The position numbers and the translations under genes were made by a program. Shown one piece after another: positions 51,573-61,080 of a stretch of 64,000 nucleotides of DNA. Each line of letters opens with the position of its first letter. The stretch's first letter is position 1. Source of the stretch: Roseomonas gilardii (lineage in GTDB: Bacteria; Pseudomonadota; Alphaproteobacteria; Acetobacterales; Acetobacteraceae); NCBI RefSeq assembly GCF_001941945.1, contig NZ_CP015584.1, positions 496,001-560,000 on the forward strand. The letters run 5' to 3'. The notes beneath the pieces were generated by a model that was given only the letters and a program-made list of their open reading frames with translations, made no database searches and was not told the origin of the DNA.

Positions 51573-52853
51573 TCAACCTTGGGCAAGACGGGCGAGCAGC
51601 AGGTCCCGCGCCCGTTGCAGCAACTCGGGCGACAGGCGCCCCACTGCGGCCTGGACAGCGGGATGATCCGGCCCGAGTGCCTGACGCAGTCCGCCCAGGC
51701 CGCGGTCCAGCATCGCCGTGGCGTAGCCCTGTGCCGCAGCGGCGGGGCCGGTCGCCCCCTCGGGGGCCTCGGCCAGGGAATCGATCGCCCGCACGAGCCG
51801 CCCGACAGCATCGTCCCGCGCCCGCAGCGCACCGATGTCCTGCATGGGGCGGGTGGCGACACGCACGTCCTCGATCCAGACCATGTCGGCCTCTGCCACC
51901 TCCAGCGCGGCGGCCAGAAGCTTCTGGCGCAGAGCGGCCGGGTCCCGGGCGAGGACGAGATGGGCGGGACAGGCGCCCTCCAGCCGCAGGCGCAGGATCA
52001 GCAGGCGGCCCTCGGCGGCGTCCACGGCCTCGCCCATGGCGCGGCGGCAGCGGATCAGCACGGCCTCCTCATCGGCCGCCCCATCGCAGTCCACGGTGAG
52101 GCGTGTCCAGCGCACGGCGTCGAGGGCCCGGTGCTCCACGCCGGCCACGCGCCCGTGCCGCACGGTGACAAGGCTGGCGCCCTTGGCGCCACTCTCGTTG
52201 ACATGGCGGCCCTGAAGGTTGCCGGGGAAGACGATCCAGGGGTCCTGCAGCACCTCTTCGCGGGCATGGATGTGACCAAGTGCCCAGTAGTCGTAGCCGT
52301 GCGAGGCCAGTTGCTCGACCGTGCAAGGTGCGTAGGAGGCATGGCCGGGGCGGCCGGTGGCGGCGGTGTGCAGCAAGCCGATGTTGAAGCGGTTCGCGGT
52401 GGGTGTCGGGTAACCTTGGGCGAGATTCTGCTGGACGTCGCGGGTCTGGAAACTCTGGCCGTGCAGGACGACTCCGAACTCCGGCCACTCCACCGTGTCC
52501 GGCCGATCGGCCCGCAGCAGCGTCGCTCCCTCGGGCAAGCTGAGCGAGCGGGTGAGCACGCTCTCGGCGTCATGGTTCCCGCGGATGGCGATGATCCGGA
52601 TCCGGGCGCGGGTCAGTCGGGCGAAGGCGGCCACGAGTGCCTGGCCGGTCCGGAAATCGGGCCAGTCGCCATCGTAGAGGTCGCCGGCCACCACGACGAA
52701 ATCGACCTGCTCCCGGATGGCAAGGTCAACGAGGTTGGTCAGGGCGTCGCGGGTTGCCTGGCGGATACGCGTCGCCGGAGCGTCGGCCCCCAGGCCTCGC
52801 AGCGGACTGTCCAGATGCAGGTCGGCGGCGTGGAGAAAGCGGAAGCTGTTCAA
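51573..52853 (-). CDS. Mre11/SbcD-like nuclease of the YhaO type
   Basis: About 426 residues. The calcineurin-type phosphoesterase motifs are ordered: HAADLHLDSPLRG, VVAGDLYDGDWP, IAIRGNHDAES and ALGHIHAREEVL. I prefer the TTG at 52853, just before NSFRFLHAADLHLD; the upstream ATGs at 53027 and later would force a non-homologous 58-residue leader that runs antisense to the small gene at 52936. No clear ribosome-binding site supports the TTG. It is the nuclease partner of the adjacent YhaN-type ATPase. Confidence 0.82.
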   Translation of the reverse strand: MNSFRFLHAADLHLDSPLRGLGADAPATRIRQATRDALTNLVDLAIREQVDFVVVAGDLYDGDWPDFRTGQALVAAFARLTRARIRIIAIRGNHDAESVLTRSLSLPEGATLLRADRPDTVEWPEFGVVLHGQSFQTRDVQQNLAQGYPTPTANRFNIGLLHTAATGRPGHASYAPCTVEQLASHGYDYWALGHIHAREEVLQDPWIVFPGNLQGRHVNESGAKGASLVTVRHGRVAGVEHRALDAVRWTRLTVDCDGAADEEAVLIRCRRAMGEAVDAAEGRLLILRLRLEGACPAHLVLARDPAALRQKLLAAALEVAEADMVWIEDVRVATRPMQDIGALRARDDAVGRLVRAIDSLAEAPEGATGPAAAAQGYATAMLDRGLGGLRQALGPDHPAVQAAVGRLSPELLQRARDLLLARLAQG

Positions 52854-52935
52854 GGTGGACGCATTCTGGGGTGGGCGAACCGCTTGATCAAGTGAGCGGC
52901 GCTCTGGCTGGTATCCTGTTTTACTGGAGGAGAGG

Positions 52936-53061
52936 ATGCACATCATCAGCCGGCTGCTCGATCTGGAAGTCATGCCCACGCGTTTCGACGAAGAGAGCCA
53001 TGGCTCGATGCTGGCCCCAGCCATCACCGAGGCACTCGATTTCCTTCAGGATCAGCGCTGA
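52936..53061 (+). CDS. Small ORF with strong ribosome-binding site
   Basis: 41 residues: MHIISRLLDLEVMPTRFDEE, then SHGSMLAPAITEALDFLQDQ. GGAGGAGAGG directly precedes the ATG. It is divergent from the YhaO-type nuclease gene. No homologue comes to mind; charged, no signal peptide or membrane segment. The good start site is the main reason to believe it. Confidence 0.4.
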   Translation: MHIISRLLDLEVMPTRFDEESHGSMLAPAITEALDFLQDQR

Positions 53062-53814
53062 TCCGCTTCGACAGCCCAGATCACGGCTCAACGGCCGTGC
53101 GCCCCTTTCCTGGCTCTCTCGTGGGTTGTGGGGCGTTCGGTCCAGAGGACCGCTTGCGGCCGCATTCTGGGCTCGGAAGCGAAGCGTTAGAAAACTGGCA
53201 TAGACGTTCAAACAGGATTGTTCTGCGTCTGGGGCACGGGGCCAACTATACCCCACTCATATAACAAATAGCAGTCCAGTCATTGGGTTGGACGGGAGGC
53301 AGGCGTGACAAGGCGGGAACAAGGTATCTATCCAGACTTCCGCATTGGAGCCGACAAGCTTTGCATCGAGCCTTGCGGCAGGCTTGGTCATCCATGCGGC
53401 CTAATCAAGCCCATGTGCATGCGCCAACTGAAATGGGATATGAACGCCGCGGAAGCGCAGTATCGGGGTGTCCATCCTGATTATTGCCTGCATTGACGTG
53501 GTGGAAGCGGGACACGGCAAAGAAACGTGTGCCACATGTTCCTTGCGGCTGAAGTCAAGGGGCCCATGAGCCTCTCCGCTTGATATTGCTGATTGCTGTC
53601 TTAGAGCCAAGTTCCCGGTCGAAGGTGGAAACCGGATGACTTGCGGCCCGCGTGTTCCATGGGTCCGGGCTGGCTGAAGCAACTTGTGCTTGTGCGAGTG
53701 CCATCGCGCTTTCATTCGCGAATTCCAACGAATGTTACGCCAGCGGCAGAAGCGGCCATCGGGGTCTCCGCGAGGCGGGGTGTCCACCAGAAGAGGAAAA
53801 GGGAGAAAGAGTTC
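53062..53814. other. Long gap before the MHS permease
   Basis: GC is lower here than around it. No conserved gene is recognised on either strand. A possible small ORF is listed separately (53305-53496). The last ~100 bases lead to the permease, with GGGAGAAAG as ribosome-binding site. It may contain remnants of lost DNA. Confidence 0.4.
53305..53496 (+). CDS. Possible Cys-rich small protein
   Basis: A 63-residue frame from a GTG with GGGAGGCAGG upstream. It contains CIEPCGRLGHPCGLIKPMC, four Cys in 19 residues, and so might bind a metal. Codon use is less GC-rich than in neighbours. No family recognised; it may be chance. Confidence 0.25.
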   Translation: MTRREQGIYPDFRIGADKLCIEPCGRLGHPCGLIKPMCMRQLKWDMNAAEAQYRGVHPDYCLH

Positions 53815-55203
53815 ATGAGAGGCCCGGAAGCCGTGAACATGGGCGGCAGCCAAGAGACCGGCGTGGATACCAACGGGAATGCCAGAAGGAGCGCCAGCAT
53901 ACGGGGGCTGATCGGCGCCTGCTCCGGAAACCTCGTCGAGTGGTTCGACTTCTTCGTCTACGCCTACACCGCGATCTATTTCGCTTCCTCTTTTTTTCCC
54001 TCCGGGAACCAGACAAGCCAGCTCCTCGCCACGGCCGGGATCTTCGCGGTCGGCTTCTTCATGCGCCCCGTTGGCGGATGGCTCTTCGGCTGGATCGCGG
54101 ACACGCGCGGTCGCAAGACGTCCATGATCATCTCCGTGATCATCATGTCGCTCGGCTCCTTCATGATCGCCGTGCTGCCCACCTATCAGACGATCGGCAT
54201 CGCGGCGCCCATCCTGCTGCTGACCGCGCGCCTGTTGCAGGGCCTCTCCGTCGGCGCCGAGTATGGCACCGGTGCCACCTATATCAGCGAAGTATCAACC
54301 CCCGGGCGGCGCGGCTTCTTTGGCTCGTTCCAGTATTTCACGATCATCTCTGGACAGCTCCTGGCATTGCTGGTCGTCGTCGTGCTGCAGCACACGCTCT
54401 CCCCCGAGGAACTGCGGGCCTGGGGATGGCGCATTCCGTTCCTCATCGGCTCCCTGGGTTCCATCGTGGTTGTCTATCTGCGCCGCGCAATGACCGAGAC
54501 GGCATCCGACAAGGATATGCACCGCAAGGAGGCCGGTTCGATCAAGGGCCTCATGCAGCACAAGCGCGCGGTCGCACTGGTGCTGGCCTTCACCGGCGCG
54601 GGCTCCCTCTACTTCTATACCTTCACCACCTATATGCAGAAGTTCCTGGTGGTCTCCGCCGGCCTTGATCCCGAGGTCGTCAGCATCGTGATGACCCTTG
54701 CCCTCGTTGTCTTCATGCTCTGCCAGCCTTTGTTCGGCATGCTGGCCGACCGGATCGGCGTCAAGGCCCATATGCTGCTCTTCATGGGGCTGGCAGCTCT
54801 CTGCGTCGTGCCGATCCTCGCCGGGATCCAGCGCGTCTCCGGCCCCTACAGTGCCTTCGCTCTGGTGGTCGCAGGCCTGCTGATCGCGTCCTTCTACACG
54901 CCGGTCTCTGGTCTGGTGAAGGCCGACCTGTATCCGCCGGCCATCCGGGCGCTTGGCGTCGGCTTCCCCTACGCGATCGCCAACGCCATCTTCGGCGGCA
55001 CGGCAGAGTACACCGCCCTCTGGCTGCGCTCCAGCGGCGTCGAGAGCGTCTTCTTCGTCTATGTTGCCGCTCTCGCGGTGGTGGGCTTCATCGCGGCCTG
55101 CCTGATGCCGGACCTCAGCCGCCATGGCTACCTGGATGGCGATGGGATGATCGAGGAGAATACCGGCCTGGGTCTTCAGAAGCGATCCATCCCGGGCGTT
55201 TGA
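53815..55203 (+). CDS. MHS-family metabolite:H+ symporter (KgtP/ProP-like)
   Basis: A 462-residue 12-helix carrier. The start is the ATG at 53815, after GGGAGAAAG; the frame is open upstream but looks non-coding. It has [20 protein letters not shown], the standard MHS first helix, then [20 protein letters not shown] (loop 2-3 motif) and [20 protein letters not shown]. Members import alpha-ketoglutarate, citrate, dicarboxylates or osmolytes with protons. It stands alone between the nuclease locus and the CoA-lyase operon, so the substrate cannot be assigned. Confidence 0.88.
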   Translation: MRGPEAVNMGGSQETGVDTNGNARRSASIRGLIGACSGNLVEWFDFFVYAYTAIYFASSFFPSGNQTSQLLATAGIFAVGFFMRPVGGWLFGWIADTRGRKTSMIISVIIMSLGSFMIAVLPTYQTIGIAAPILLLTARLLQGLSVGAEYGTGATYISEVSTPGRRGFFGSFQYFTIISGQLLALLVVVVLQHTLSPEELRAWGWRIPFLIGSLGSIVVVYLRRAMTETASDKDMHRKEAGSIKGLMQHKRAVALVLAFTGAGSLYFYTFTTYMQKFLVVSAGLDPEVVSIVMTLALVVFMLCQPLFGMLADRIGVKAHMLLFMGLAALCVVPILAGIQRVSGPYSAFALVVAGLLIASFYTPVSGLVKADLYPPAIRALGVGFPYAIANAIFGGTAEYTALWLRSSGVESVFFVYVAALAVVGFIAACLMPDLSRHGYLDGDGMIEENTGLGLQKRSIPGV

Positions 55204-55436
55204 ATTCCGGGCCGGGTCCATCCGGTCTCGCAACATGGCGATGCACTGATCCCATGGCGGCCGATAGTGCCGCCATGGTCAGTTTGGTTCATCCGGCGCG
55301 GTGACAATAGCAGAAGCCCAGGCGCCTCATGGAACTTCCGGAGAGGAAGGTCTCATAGCAAGGCTTCCGCCTCAGGCGGACATCCGGCCTGGATAGCTGA
55401 GAAGACCAGCCAACGCCCCCGTCATCCTCGTCCGGA

Positions 55437-56297
55437 TCAGACTGCCACGGTGGCGAGGATTCGTTCCGCGAGGCGCAGATGCGGCCGGTCGATCATCTTC
55501 CCATCCAGCGTCAGCACGCCGGCCCCCGATGCCTCGGCGAAGAGCAGCTGCACGGCCTGCGCCCAGGCGATGCGTTCGGGGGAGGGGGTGAAGGCGGCAG
55601 TGACGGGATCGATCTGCGCGGGATGGATGCAGAGCTTGCCGGCGAAGCCGTCGCGCGCCGCCTCCGTCGCCTCCCGCTCCAGCCCGTCGGGATCGCGCGG
55701 ATCGGGCCAGGGCGTATCGATCGCGGGCACCTGTGCCTCCGCCGCGGCGAGGAGCAGGGAGGCGCGGGCTGCCTGGATGGCAGCCGTCTGTCGGCCATCC
55801 GCGTCGCGTGGGGCGATGCCGAGATCGGCCGCGAGGTCCTCGGCCCCGAAGACCAGGGCCCGCAGTCGGAGTGTGATGCCGGCATAGCGCATGTCGCGTA
55901 GGGAGGCCGCGGTCTCCGTGACGATCGGCAGAATTCCGATCCCACCGACCGGCAGACCTGCCGCCGTTTCCATGGCTTCGAGATGGTGGTCGAGGGCCCG
56001 CAGATCCTCCGCGCTGGTACATTTCGGCAGCATCACCGCGTCGGGCCGCGCCGGCACAACGGCGGCGAGGTCGGCCAGGTACCAGCCGCTGTCGCGCGCA
56101 TTGACGCGCACGACGCGGCCGGACCGGGCATGCGAGCCAGCCAGCAGCCCCGCCGTGGCCTCGCGCGCGGCTGTCTTCTCCGCTGCGGCGACGCTATCCT
56201 CCAGATCCAGGATTACGGCATCCGCCGTGGAGCCAAGGGCCTTGCCGGCCTTGCGTTCCGAATCCCCAGGGGCGAAGAGCAGGGCGCGCAGTTTCAT
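55437..56297 (-). CDS. CitE-like CoA ester lyase (HpcH/HpaI aldolase superfamily)
   Basis: About 286 residues from the ATG at 56297 (GGAAGG upstream). TIM-barrel pattern: RALLFAPGDSERKAGKAL, VILDLEDSVAAAEKTAARE, VVRVNARDSGWYLADLAAV and MLPKCTSAEDLRALDHHLEA. A substrate-binding Arg (VRVNAR) and acidic metal ligands (Glu in IVTETAAS, Asp in FGAEDLAADLG) are in place. The family cleaves or forms malyl-, citramalyl- or citryl-CoA. Last gene of the leftward operon, probably acting on a CoA thioester produced there or by the acyl-CoA dehydrogenase at 63340. Confidence 0.85.
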   Translation of the reverse strand: MKLRALLFAPGDSERKAGKALGSTADAVILDLEDSVAAAEKTAAREATAGLLAGSHARSGRVVRVNARDSGWYLADLAAVVPARPDAVMLPKCTSAEDLRALDHHLEAMETAAGLPVGGIGILPIVTETAASLRDMRYAGITLRLRALVFGAEDLAADLGIAPRDADGRQTAAIQAARASLLLAAAEAQVPAIDTPWPDPRDPDGLEREATEAARDGFAGKLCIHPAQIDPVTAAFTPSPERIAWAQAVQLLFAEASGAGVLTLDGKMIDRPHLRLAERILATVAV

Positions 56298-56320
56298 GCT
56301 TTGCATTCCTTCCGGTTCCA

Positions 56321-57313
56321 TCACTCCGGTACCACGCCTGCATCGCTCGCGACCTGTCGCCAGCGAGCAATCTCGCTCGCGATCAGGCGGCGCAGCGGCT
56401 CTGGGCCGCGCTCTGCCACGGGCGGGATCTCCACGGCCAGGGCGGCGAAGCGTTCCCGGATGAGCGGGTCCTCCAGCGTCTCGTTCAGTGTCGCGGCCAG
56501 GGAGCGCACGATCTCGGCGGGCGTCCCCTTGGGTACGAAAGCGCCGTTCCAGACGGCGATGTCGAAATCCGGCTTGCCGATCTCGGCCGAGCTGGGCAGG
56601 TCGGGAACCTGCGGCAAGCGCCTCGGCACGGTGACGCAGATCCCCTTGAGCCCACCCGACTGCACCTGGGGGATGACGGTCAGCGCCTGGTCCACCACGG
56701 CATGGGTGACGCCGTTCACCGTGTCCTGCAGCGCCGGGCCGGCACCGCGATAGGGCACCAGTGTCGCCTTCGCCTGGAAGACCCGGTTGAAGAGCAGGGC
56801 GCCGAGATAGGAGACGGATCCATTTCCGGCATTGGCCACCGTCAGTTCGCCGGGATGAGCGGCGATCCAGGCCGACACCTCCTGCGCGTTGCCTCCTATG
56901 GAAGGGTGCACGCCGAGGATCATTGGATTGGTGGCGTACTGCCCGACCGGCTCGAAATCCGCGACCGGGTCATAGGGGAGGCGGCGATAGAAGGAGACGT
57001 TGGCAGCATGGGTGCCCATATGGCCGAGGCCGAAGGTGTGCCCATCCGGCGCGGCGCGAGCCAGGCGCTGGGTTCCCACGATGCCGCCGGCGCTGCCGGC
57101 ATTCTCTACTGCGATCGGCCGCCCGAGGCGCTCCGACATGCGGAGCGCGAGGAGACGGGCCATGACGTCGGTCGGCCCGCCCGCGGCGAAGGGCACCAGC
57201 ATGGTGACGGGGCGCGAGGGGCGCCAGCCGCTGGTGGCCCCCTGCGCGAAGCCGGGACGGGGCAGGGCCGCTGGCGCGAGGGCCAGGGCGGCGAGTAGGC
57301 TGCGTCTTTGCAT
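56321..57313 (-). CDS. Bug/TctC-family periplasmic receptor (first copy)
   Basis: About 330 residues from the ATG at 57313 after GGGAGGTC. Leader QRRSLLAALALAPAALPRPG has a paired Arg and ends near GFAQG. The Bug pattern is clear: RPVTMLVPFAAGGPTDVMAR, GRPIAVENAGSAGGIVGTQR and LARAAPDGHTFGLGHMGTHA. Such receptors bind carboxylates and hand them to TctAB-type membrane parts, which are not encoded in this window. Its ATG is 82 bases past the stop of the second Bug gene. Confidence 0.9.
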   Translation of the reverse strand: MQRRSLLAALALAPAALPRPGFAQGATSGWRPSRPVTMLVPFAAGGPTDVMARLLALRMSERLGRPIAVENAGSAGGIVGTQRLARAAPDGHTFGLGHMGTHAANVSFYRRLPYDPVADFEPVGQYATNPMILGVHPSIGGNAQEVSAWIAAHPGELTVANAGNGSVSYLGALLFNRVFQAKATLVPYRGAGPALQDTVNGVTHAVVDQALTVIPQVQSGGLKGICVTVPRRLPQVPDLPSSAEIGKPDFDIAVWNGAFVPKGTPAEIVRSLAATLNETLEDPLIRERFAALAVEIPPVAERGPEPLRRLIASEIARWRQVASDAGVVPE

Positions 57314-57395
57314 GGATGGGTGACCTCCCGTGTTTCTCGATTGGGCGCAGCCGGGCGGCATGGCTCTTCATGCCGTCCGGTCTCGCCGGAATTCC

Positions 57396-58397
57396 TCAGC
57401 CTGCCGTGATTCCGGCCGCGCGCACCAGCGGTTCCCATTTCGCCATCTCGGCGTGCAGCCACTGCGCGGCGCTGTCCGGTGTCGAGGTGGAGTTCGGGTC
57501 GATGGTCATTTCCATGAAGCGGTTGCGCACGCGATCCTCGCCCATCACGCGGTTGATGGCCGCGTTCATGCGCTGGACGATCTCTGCCGGCGTGCCAGCC
57601 GGGGCGAAGATCATGTGCCAGGTATAGGCCTCGAAGCCGGCGAGCCCGGCCTCGGCGAAGGTTGGAACGTCGGGGAGCTGTGGCATGCGGCGGGCCGAAC
57701 TGATCGCGAGCGCGCGGGTCTGGCCGCGCTGCACGCTGGCCACGCCGTCCGAGGCGACGTTGAGGAACATGGTGAGGTTGCCGTTCAGCAGGTCCGGCAT
57801 GGCCGGCGCCGCGCCGCGATAGGGGATGTGGTTCACCTTGAGCCCGCCCGCCTGCTGCAGGAACAGCTCGGTCGCCAGATGCACCGCGCCGCCCGCGCCG
57901 GAGCTGCCGTAGTTGTACTTGCCGGGTGAGGCGCGGAACAACGCGATCAGCTCCTGCAGATTCCGCGCGGGGACGTCGTTGTTCACCATCAGCAGCATGG
58001 GGATGGTGCCGACCAGCGCCACCGGCTGGAAGTCCTTCACCGGATCGAAGCTGAGATTGGGAAAGAGCGGCCGCAGCACGGCATGCGCCACCGTGCTGTA
58101 GAGGAAAGTGTAGCCGTCGCGCGGTGCCTTGGCCGTCGCCTCGGTGCCGATGACCACGCCCGAACCGGTCCGGTTCTCGACGACAACGCGCTGCGAGAGC
58201 ACCGGCCCCAGCGCATCGGCAACAATCCGGGCCGCGACGTCGGTGGGACCGCCCGCCGCGAAGGGGCAGATGAAGCGGATGGGCTGGCTGGGCCAGGAAT
58301 CGGCCGCGGCGGCGGTGCCGGTGATGGCCACCACCGCTGGGGCGGCGAGGGCGAATGCGGCGGGCAGTTGCAGAAAGCTGCGTCGTTGGACCGTCAT
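57396..58397 (-). CDS. Bug/TctC-family periplasmic receptor (second copy)
   Basis: About 333 residues from the ATG at 58397 (GGAGGAAACAAC before it). Leader QRRSFLQLPAAFALAAPAVV, cut near AAAADS. Conserved Bug text: QPIRFICPFAAGGPTDVAAR, VVVENRTGSGVVIGTEATAK and NYGSSGAGGAVHLATELFLQ. It is a tandem paralogue of the 56321 gene with moderate similarity, so the two probably bind different ligands. It lies between the D-2-hydroxyacid dehydrogenase and the first copy. No membrane subunits nearby. Confidence 0.9.
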   Translation of the reverse strand: MTVQRRSFLQLPAAFALAAPAVVAITGTAAAADSWPSQPIRFICPFAAGGPTDVAARIVADALGPVLSQRVVVENRTGSGVVIGTEATAKAPRDGYTFLYSTVAHAVLRPLFPNLSFDPVKDFQPVALVGTIPMLLMVNNDVPARNLQELIALFRASPGKYNYGSSGAGGAVHLATELFLQQAGGLKVNHIPYRGAAPAMPDLLNGNLTMFLNVASDGVASVQRGQTRALAISSARRMPQLPDVPTFAEAGLAGFEAYTWHMIFAPAGTPAEIVQRMNAAINRVMGEDRVRNRFMEMTIDPNSTSTPDSAAQWLHAEMAKWEPLVRAAGITAG

Positions 58398-58437
58398 GTT
58401 GTTTCCTCCATCCCCGTTTTTGTCGCTGCTTGTCGCG

Positions 58438-59466
58438 TCAGGCCCCCAGGACCTTGTCGCGTCGTTCCAGGAAGCGTGGCCAGACTTCCGGATTGACCAC
58501 ATGCGGCGGCCGTTCGCCGTGCAGCGCCGCGATCACCTGTGTCGCCGCCGAGAGCGCCATGTTGCGACGGGCCTCGCCGGTCACACCCGCCGTGTGGAAG
58601 GTTGCGATCACGTTGCGCAGGCCCAGTAGCGGATGGTCCATGGGTGGCGGCTCGACCTCCCAGACATCGAGCCCGGCGCCGCCCAGATGGCCGGAGCGCA
58701 GCGCTCGCTCCAGCGCGGCTTCGTCATGGATGCCGCCGCGGGCGGTGCTGACGAAGAGCGCGCCGGGCCGCATGCGGGCGAAAGCGGCATCGTCCATCAG
58801 CCCCAGCGTTTCCGGTCCGCGCGGGCAGTGCAGCGAGACGATGTCGGCCCGCGCCAGCAGCTCGCCGAAGAGCACGGGCTCGGCGCCGCGGCAGCCGATC
58901 TCCTCGGGCGGGAGGCCCGGATCGGTGGCGAGGACCGTCATGCCGAAGGCCGCGGCGATGGCCGCGACGCGGCGCCCGACATGGCCGATCCCGACCAGGC
59001 CGAGCGTGCGCCCCGCGAGCTCCCGCCCCATCAGATCCTCGCGCGAGAAGCCGCGCTCGGTCCGCAGCATCCGGTCCGTTTCCACGACGCGCTTGGTCAG
59101 GCCCAGCATCAGGCCGAGCGTGTGCTCGGCCACGGCCTGGGCATTGGCCCCCGCCTGGTTGACCACCAGCACGCCGGCATCGGTGCAGGCGGGCACGTCC
59201 ACCGTGTCGTAGCCGGCGCCATTGGTGGAGACGCAGAGCAGGCGCGGGCATTCGCGCAGCAGTGCCGCATCCGCGAACCACCGGCGCGGCAGCTCGTCCT
59301 TGGCGGAGGAGATCTGGTAGGCATGCGCCCTGGCAAGCTGCGCGAGCGAGTCTTCGCCCGCCAGGGGCAGGGTCAGGAGCTCCAGCCCCGGCTCGGCGGC
59401 GAAGCGTTCCGCCATGGCCGGATGGTACCAGAGGTCGAAACGCGCCACGATCTTGCTGGAACCCAC
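58438..59466 (-). CDS. D-2-hydroxyacid dehydrogenase (NAD-binding)
   Basis: A 342-residue enzyme starting with GTG at 59466 after a GGGGGGG run. The Rossmann motif is GLVGIGHVGRRVAAIAAAFG. The catalytic residues are Arg in FVSTARGGIHDE, Glu in DVWEVEPPPMDHPLL and His in ATFHTAGVTGEARR. The family interconverts 2-oxoacids and D-2-hydroxyacids (glycerate, lactate, phosphoglycerate). Next to a TPP-dependent 2-oxoacid decarboxylase pair, it could supply the oxoacid from a D-hydroxyacid. Substrate unknown. Confidence 0.87.
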   Translation of the reverse strand: MGSSKIVARFDLWYHPAMAERFAAEPGLELLTLPLAGEDSLAQLARAHAYQISSAKDELPRRWFADAALLRECPRLLCVSTNGAGYDTVDVPACTDAGVLVVNQAGANAQAVAEHTLGLMLGLTKRVVETDRMLRTERGFSREDLMGRELAGRTLGLVGIGHVGRRVAAIAAAFGMTVLATDPGLPPEEIGCRGAEPVLFGELLARADIVSLHCPRGPETLGLMDDAAFARMRPGALFVSTARGGIHDEAALERALRSGHLGGAGLDVWEVEPPPMDHPLLGLRNVIATFHTAGVTGEARRNMALSAATQVIAALHGERPPHVVNPEVWPRFLERRDKVLGA

Positions 59467-59499
59467 CTATCCCCCCCGGCTCGTTGGCCTTGTTTCTTG

Positions 59500-60987
59500 T
59501 CAGCGTAGCACGAAGGGATTCGGCACACCTTCGGCAAGGTTCATCCAGACCGTCTTCGTCTGGAGGTACTCGTAGATCGCGTCCTGGCCGCTTTCCCGCC
59601 CGATGCCGCTGCGCTTGTAGCCGCCGAAGGGCGCCATGAAGCTGACGGCGCGATAGGTGTTGACCCAGACGGTGCCGGCCTGCAGCCGGTCGGCCATCAG
59701 GAAGGCGCGCCGCGTGCTGCCTGTCCAGACGCCGGCGGCCAAGCCGTAGATCGTGTCGTTGGCGATCTCCACCGCATGCGCCTCGTCCTCGAAGGGGATG
59801 ATCGACAGCACCGGGCCGAACACCTCCTCCCGTGCGATGCGCATCGTGTTGGTCACGTCGGCGAAGATGGTGGGTTCCACGAACCAGCCCTGGGCCAGCC
59901 CGGGCGCCTTCGGCGTGCCGCCGCCGAGCAGGCAGCGGGCCCCCTCATCCTGCGCGATGCCGATATAGGACAGCACCTTCTCGCGCTGCGGCAGGGTGGT
60001 GATGGGGCCGACCTGGGTCTCCATCTCCATCGGGTCGCCCAGCCGCGCGGTGCCGGCGAAGGCGGCGACGCGGTTCGCCACCTCCTCGTAGACCGAGCGC
60101 TGCACCAGCAGGCGCGAGCCGGCGATGCAGGTCTGGCCGGAGGCAGCGAAGATGCCCGAGATCGCGCCCTTCACCGCATCCTCGATCCTCGCGTCGTCGA
60201 AGATGATGTTGGGCGACTTGCCGCCCAGCTCCAGCGTGACGTGCTTCAGCCCCTTCGCGGCGGAGCCGTAGACGGCGGCCCCCGTGGCGTCGCCGCCGGT
60301 GAAGGCGACCTTGGACACGAGCGGGTGCTCGGTCAGCGCCGAGCCGATCTCCGCGCCGTAGCCGGTGACGGTGTTCACCACGCCGGGCGGGAAGCCCGCC
60401 TCTTCGATCAGCGCCATGAGCGCCAGGGTCGAGCAGGAGGTGAACTCCGATGGCTTGATGACCACGGTGCAGCCCGCCGCCAGGGCCGGCGCCAGCTTCC
60501 AGGCCAGCAGCAGAAGCGGCGAGTTCCAGGGCGTGATGGCAACGACGACGCCCAGCGGTTCGTGCTTCGTGAAGGCGAACATCTCCGTCTTGTCGAGCGG
60601 CAGCACGCCGCCCTCGATCTTGTCCGCCAGCCCGCCATAGTAGTGGAACCACTCCGGGATGTAGCGGAGCTGGCCGTGCATCTCGGCGAAGAGCTTGCCG
60701 TTGTCCCGTACCTCGATCCGCGCCAGCGTCTCCGCGTCGCGCAGGATCAGGTCGCCCAGGCGGCGCAGCAGCTTGCCGCGCGCCGTCGCCGTCAGGGCCG
60801 GCCAGGCACCCTGGCGGAAGGCGCGGTGCGCGGCCTCCACCGCCTCCGTCGCGTCCTGGGCGGTGCAGCGCGGGATCTCCGCCCAGGTCTCGCCGGTGAA
60901 GGGGTTCTGCGAGGCGATCCAGTCGCCGCCGCTACCTTCGCGCGCCTTGCCATCCACGGTGTTGCGGTAGCGCAGGACATCGCTCAT
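59500..60987 (-). CDS. Aldehyde dehydrogenase (NAD(P)+)
   Basis: A 495-residue ALDH superfamily enzyme; start ATG at 60987 with AAGGAAGGG. Conserved parts: ITPWNSPLLLLAWKLAPALA, IKPSEFTSCSTLALMALIEE, the Glu of VTLELGGKSPN, catalytic Cys in GQTCIAGSR, and REEVFGPVLSIIPFEDEAH. Full length. Within the operon it follows the TPP decarboxylase genes, so the aldehyde formed by decarboxylation is the likely substrate. Confidence 0.92.
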   Translation of the reverse strand: MSDVLRYRNTVDGKAREGSGGDWIASQNPFTGETWAEIPRCTAQDATEAVEAAHRAFRQGAWPALTATARGKLLRRLGDLILRDAETLARIEVRDNGKLFAEMHGQLRYIPEWFHYYGGLADKIEGGVLPLDKTEMFAFTKHEPLGVVVAITPWNSPLLLLAWKLAPALAAGCTVVIKPSEFTSCSTLALMALIEEAGFPPGVVNTVTGYGAEIGSALTEHPLVSKVAFTGGDATGAAVYGSAAKGLKHVTLELGGKSPNIIFDDARIEDAVKGAISGIFAASGQTCIAGSRLLVQRSVYEEVANRVAAFAGTARLGDPMEMETQVGPITTLPQREKVLSYIGIAQDEGARCLLGGGTPKAPGLAQGWFVEPTIFADVTNTMRIAREEVFGPVLSIIPFEDEAHAVEIANDTIYGLAAGVWTGSTRRAFLMADRLQAGTVWVNTYRAVSFMAPFGGYKRSGIGRESGQDAIYEYLQTKTVWMNLAEGVPNPFVLR

Positions 60988-61080
60988 CCCGGATTTTCCC
61001 TTCCTTGTTTCCAGCTTTGCACTACCTGGGGCCGGGGCCCGCCGGCATCCGATGCGGCAGGCCCCCGAGCCCAGGCGGAT

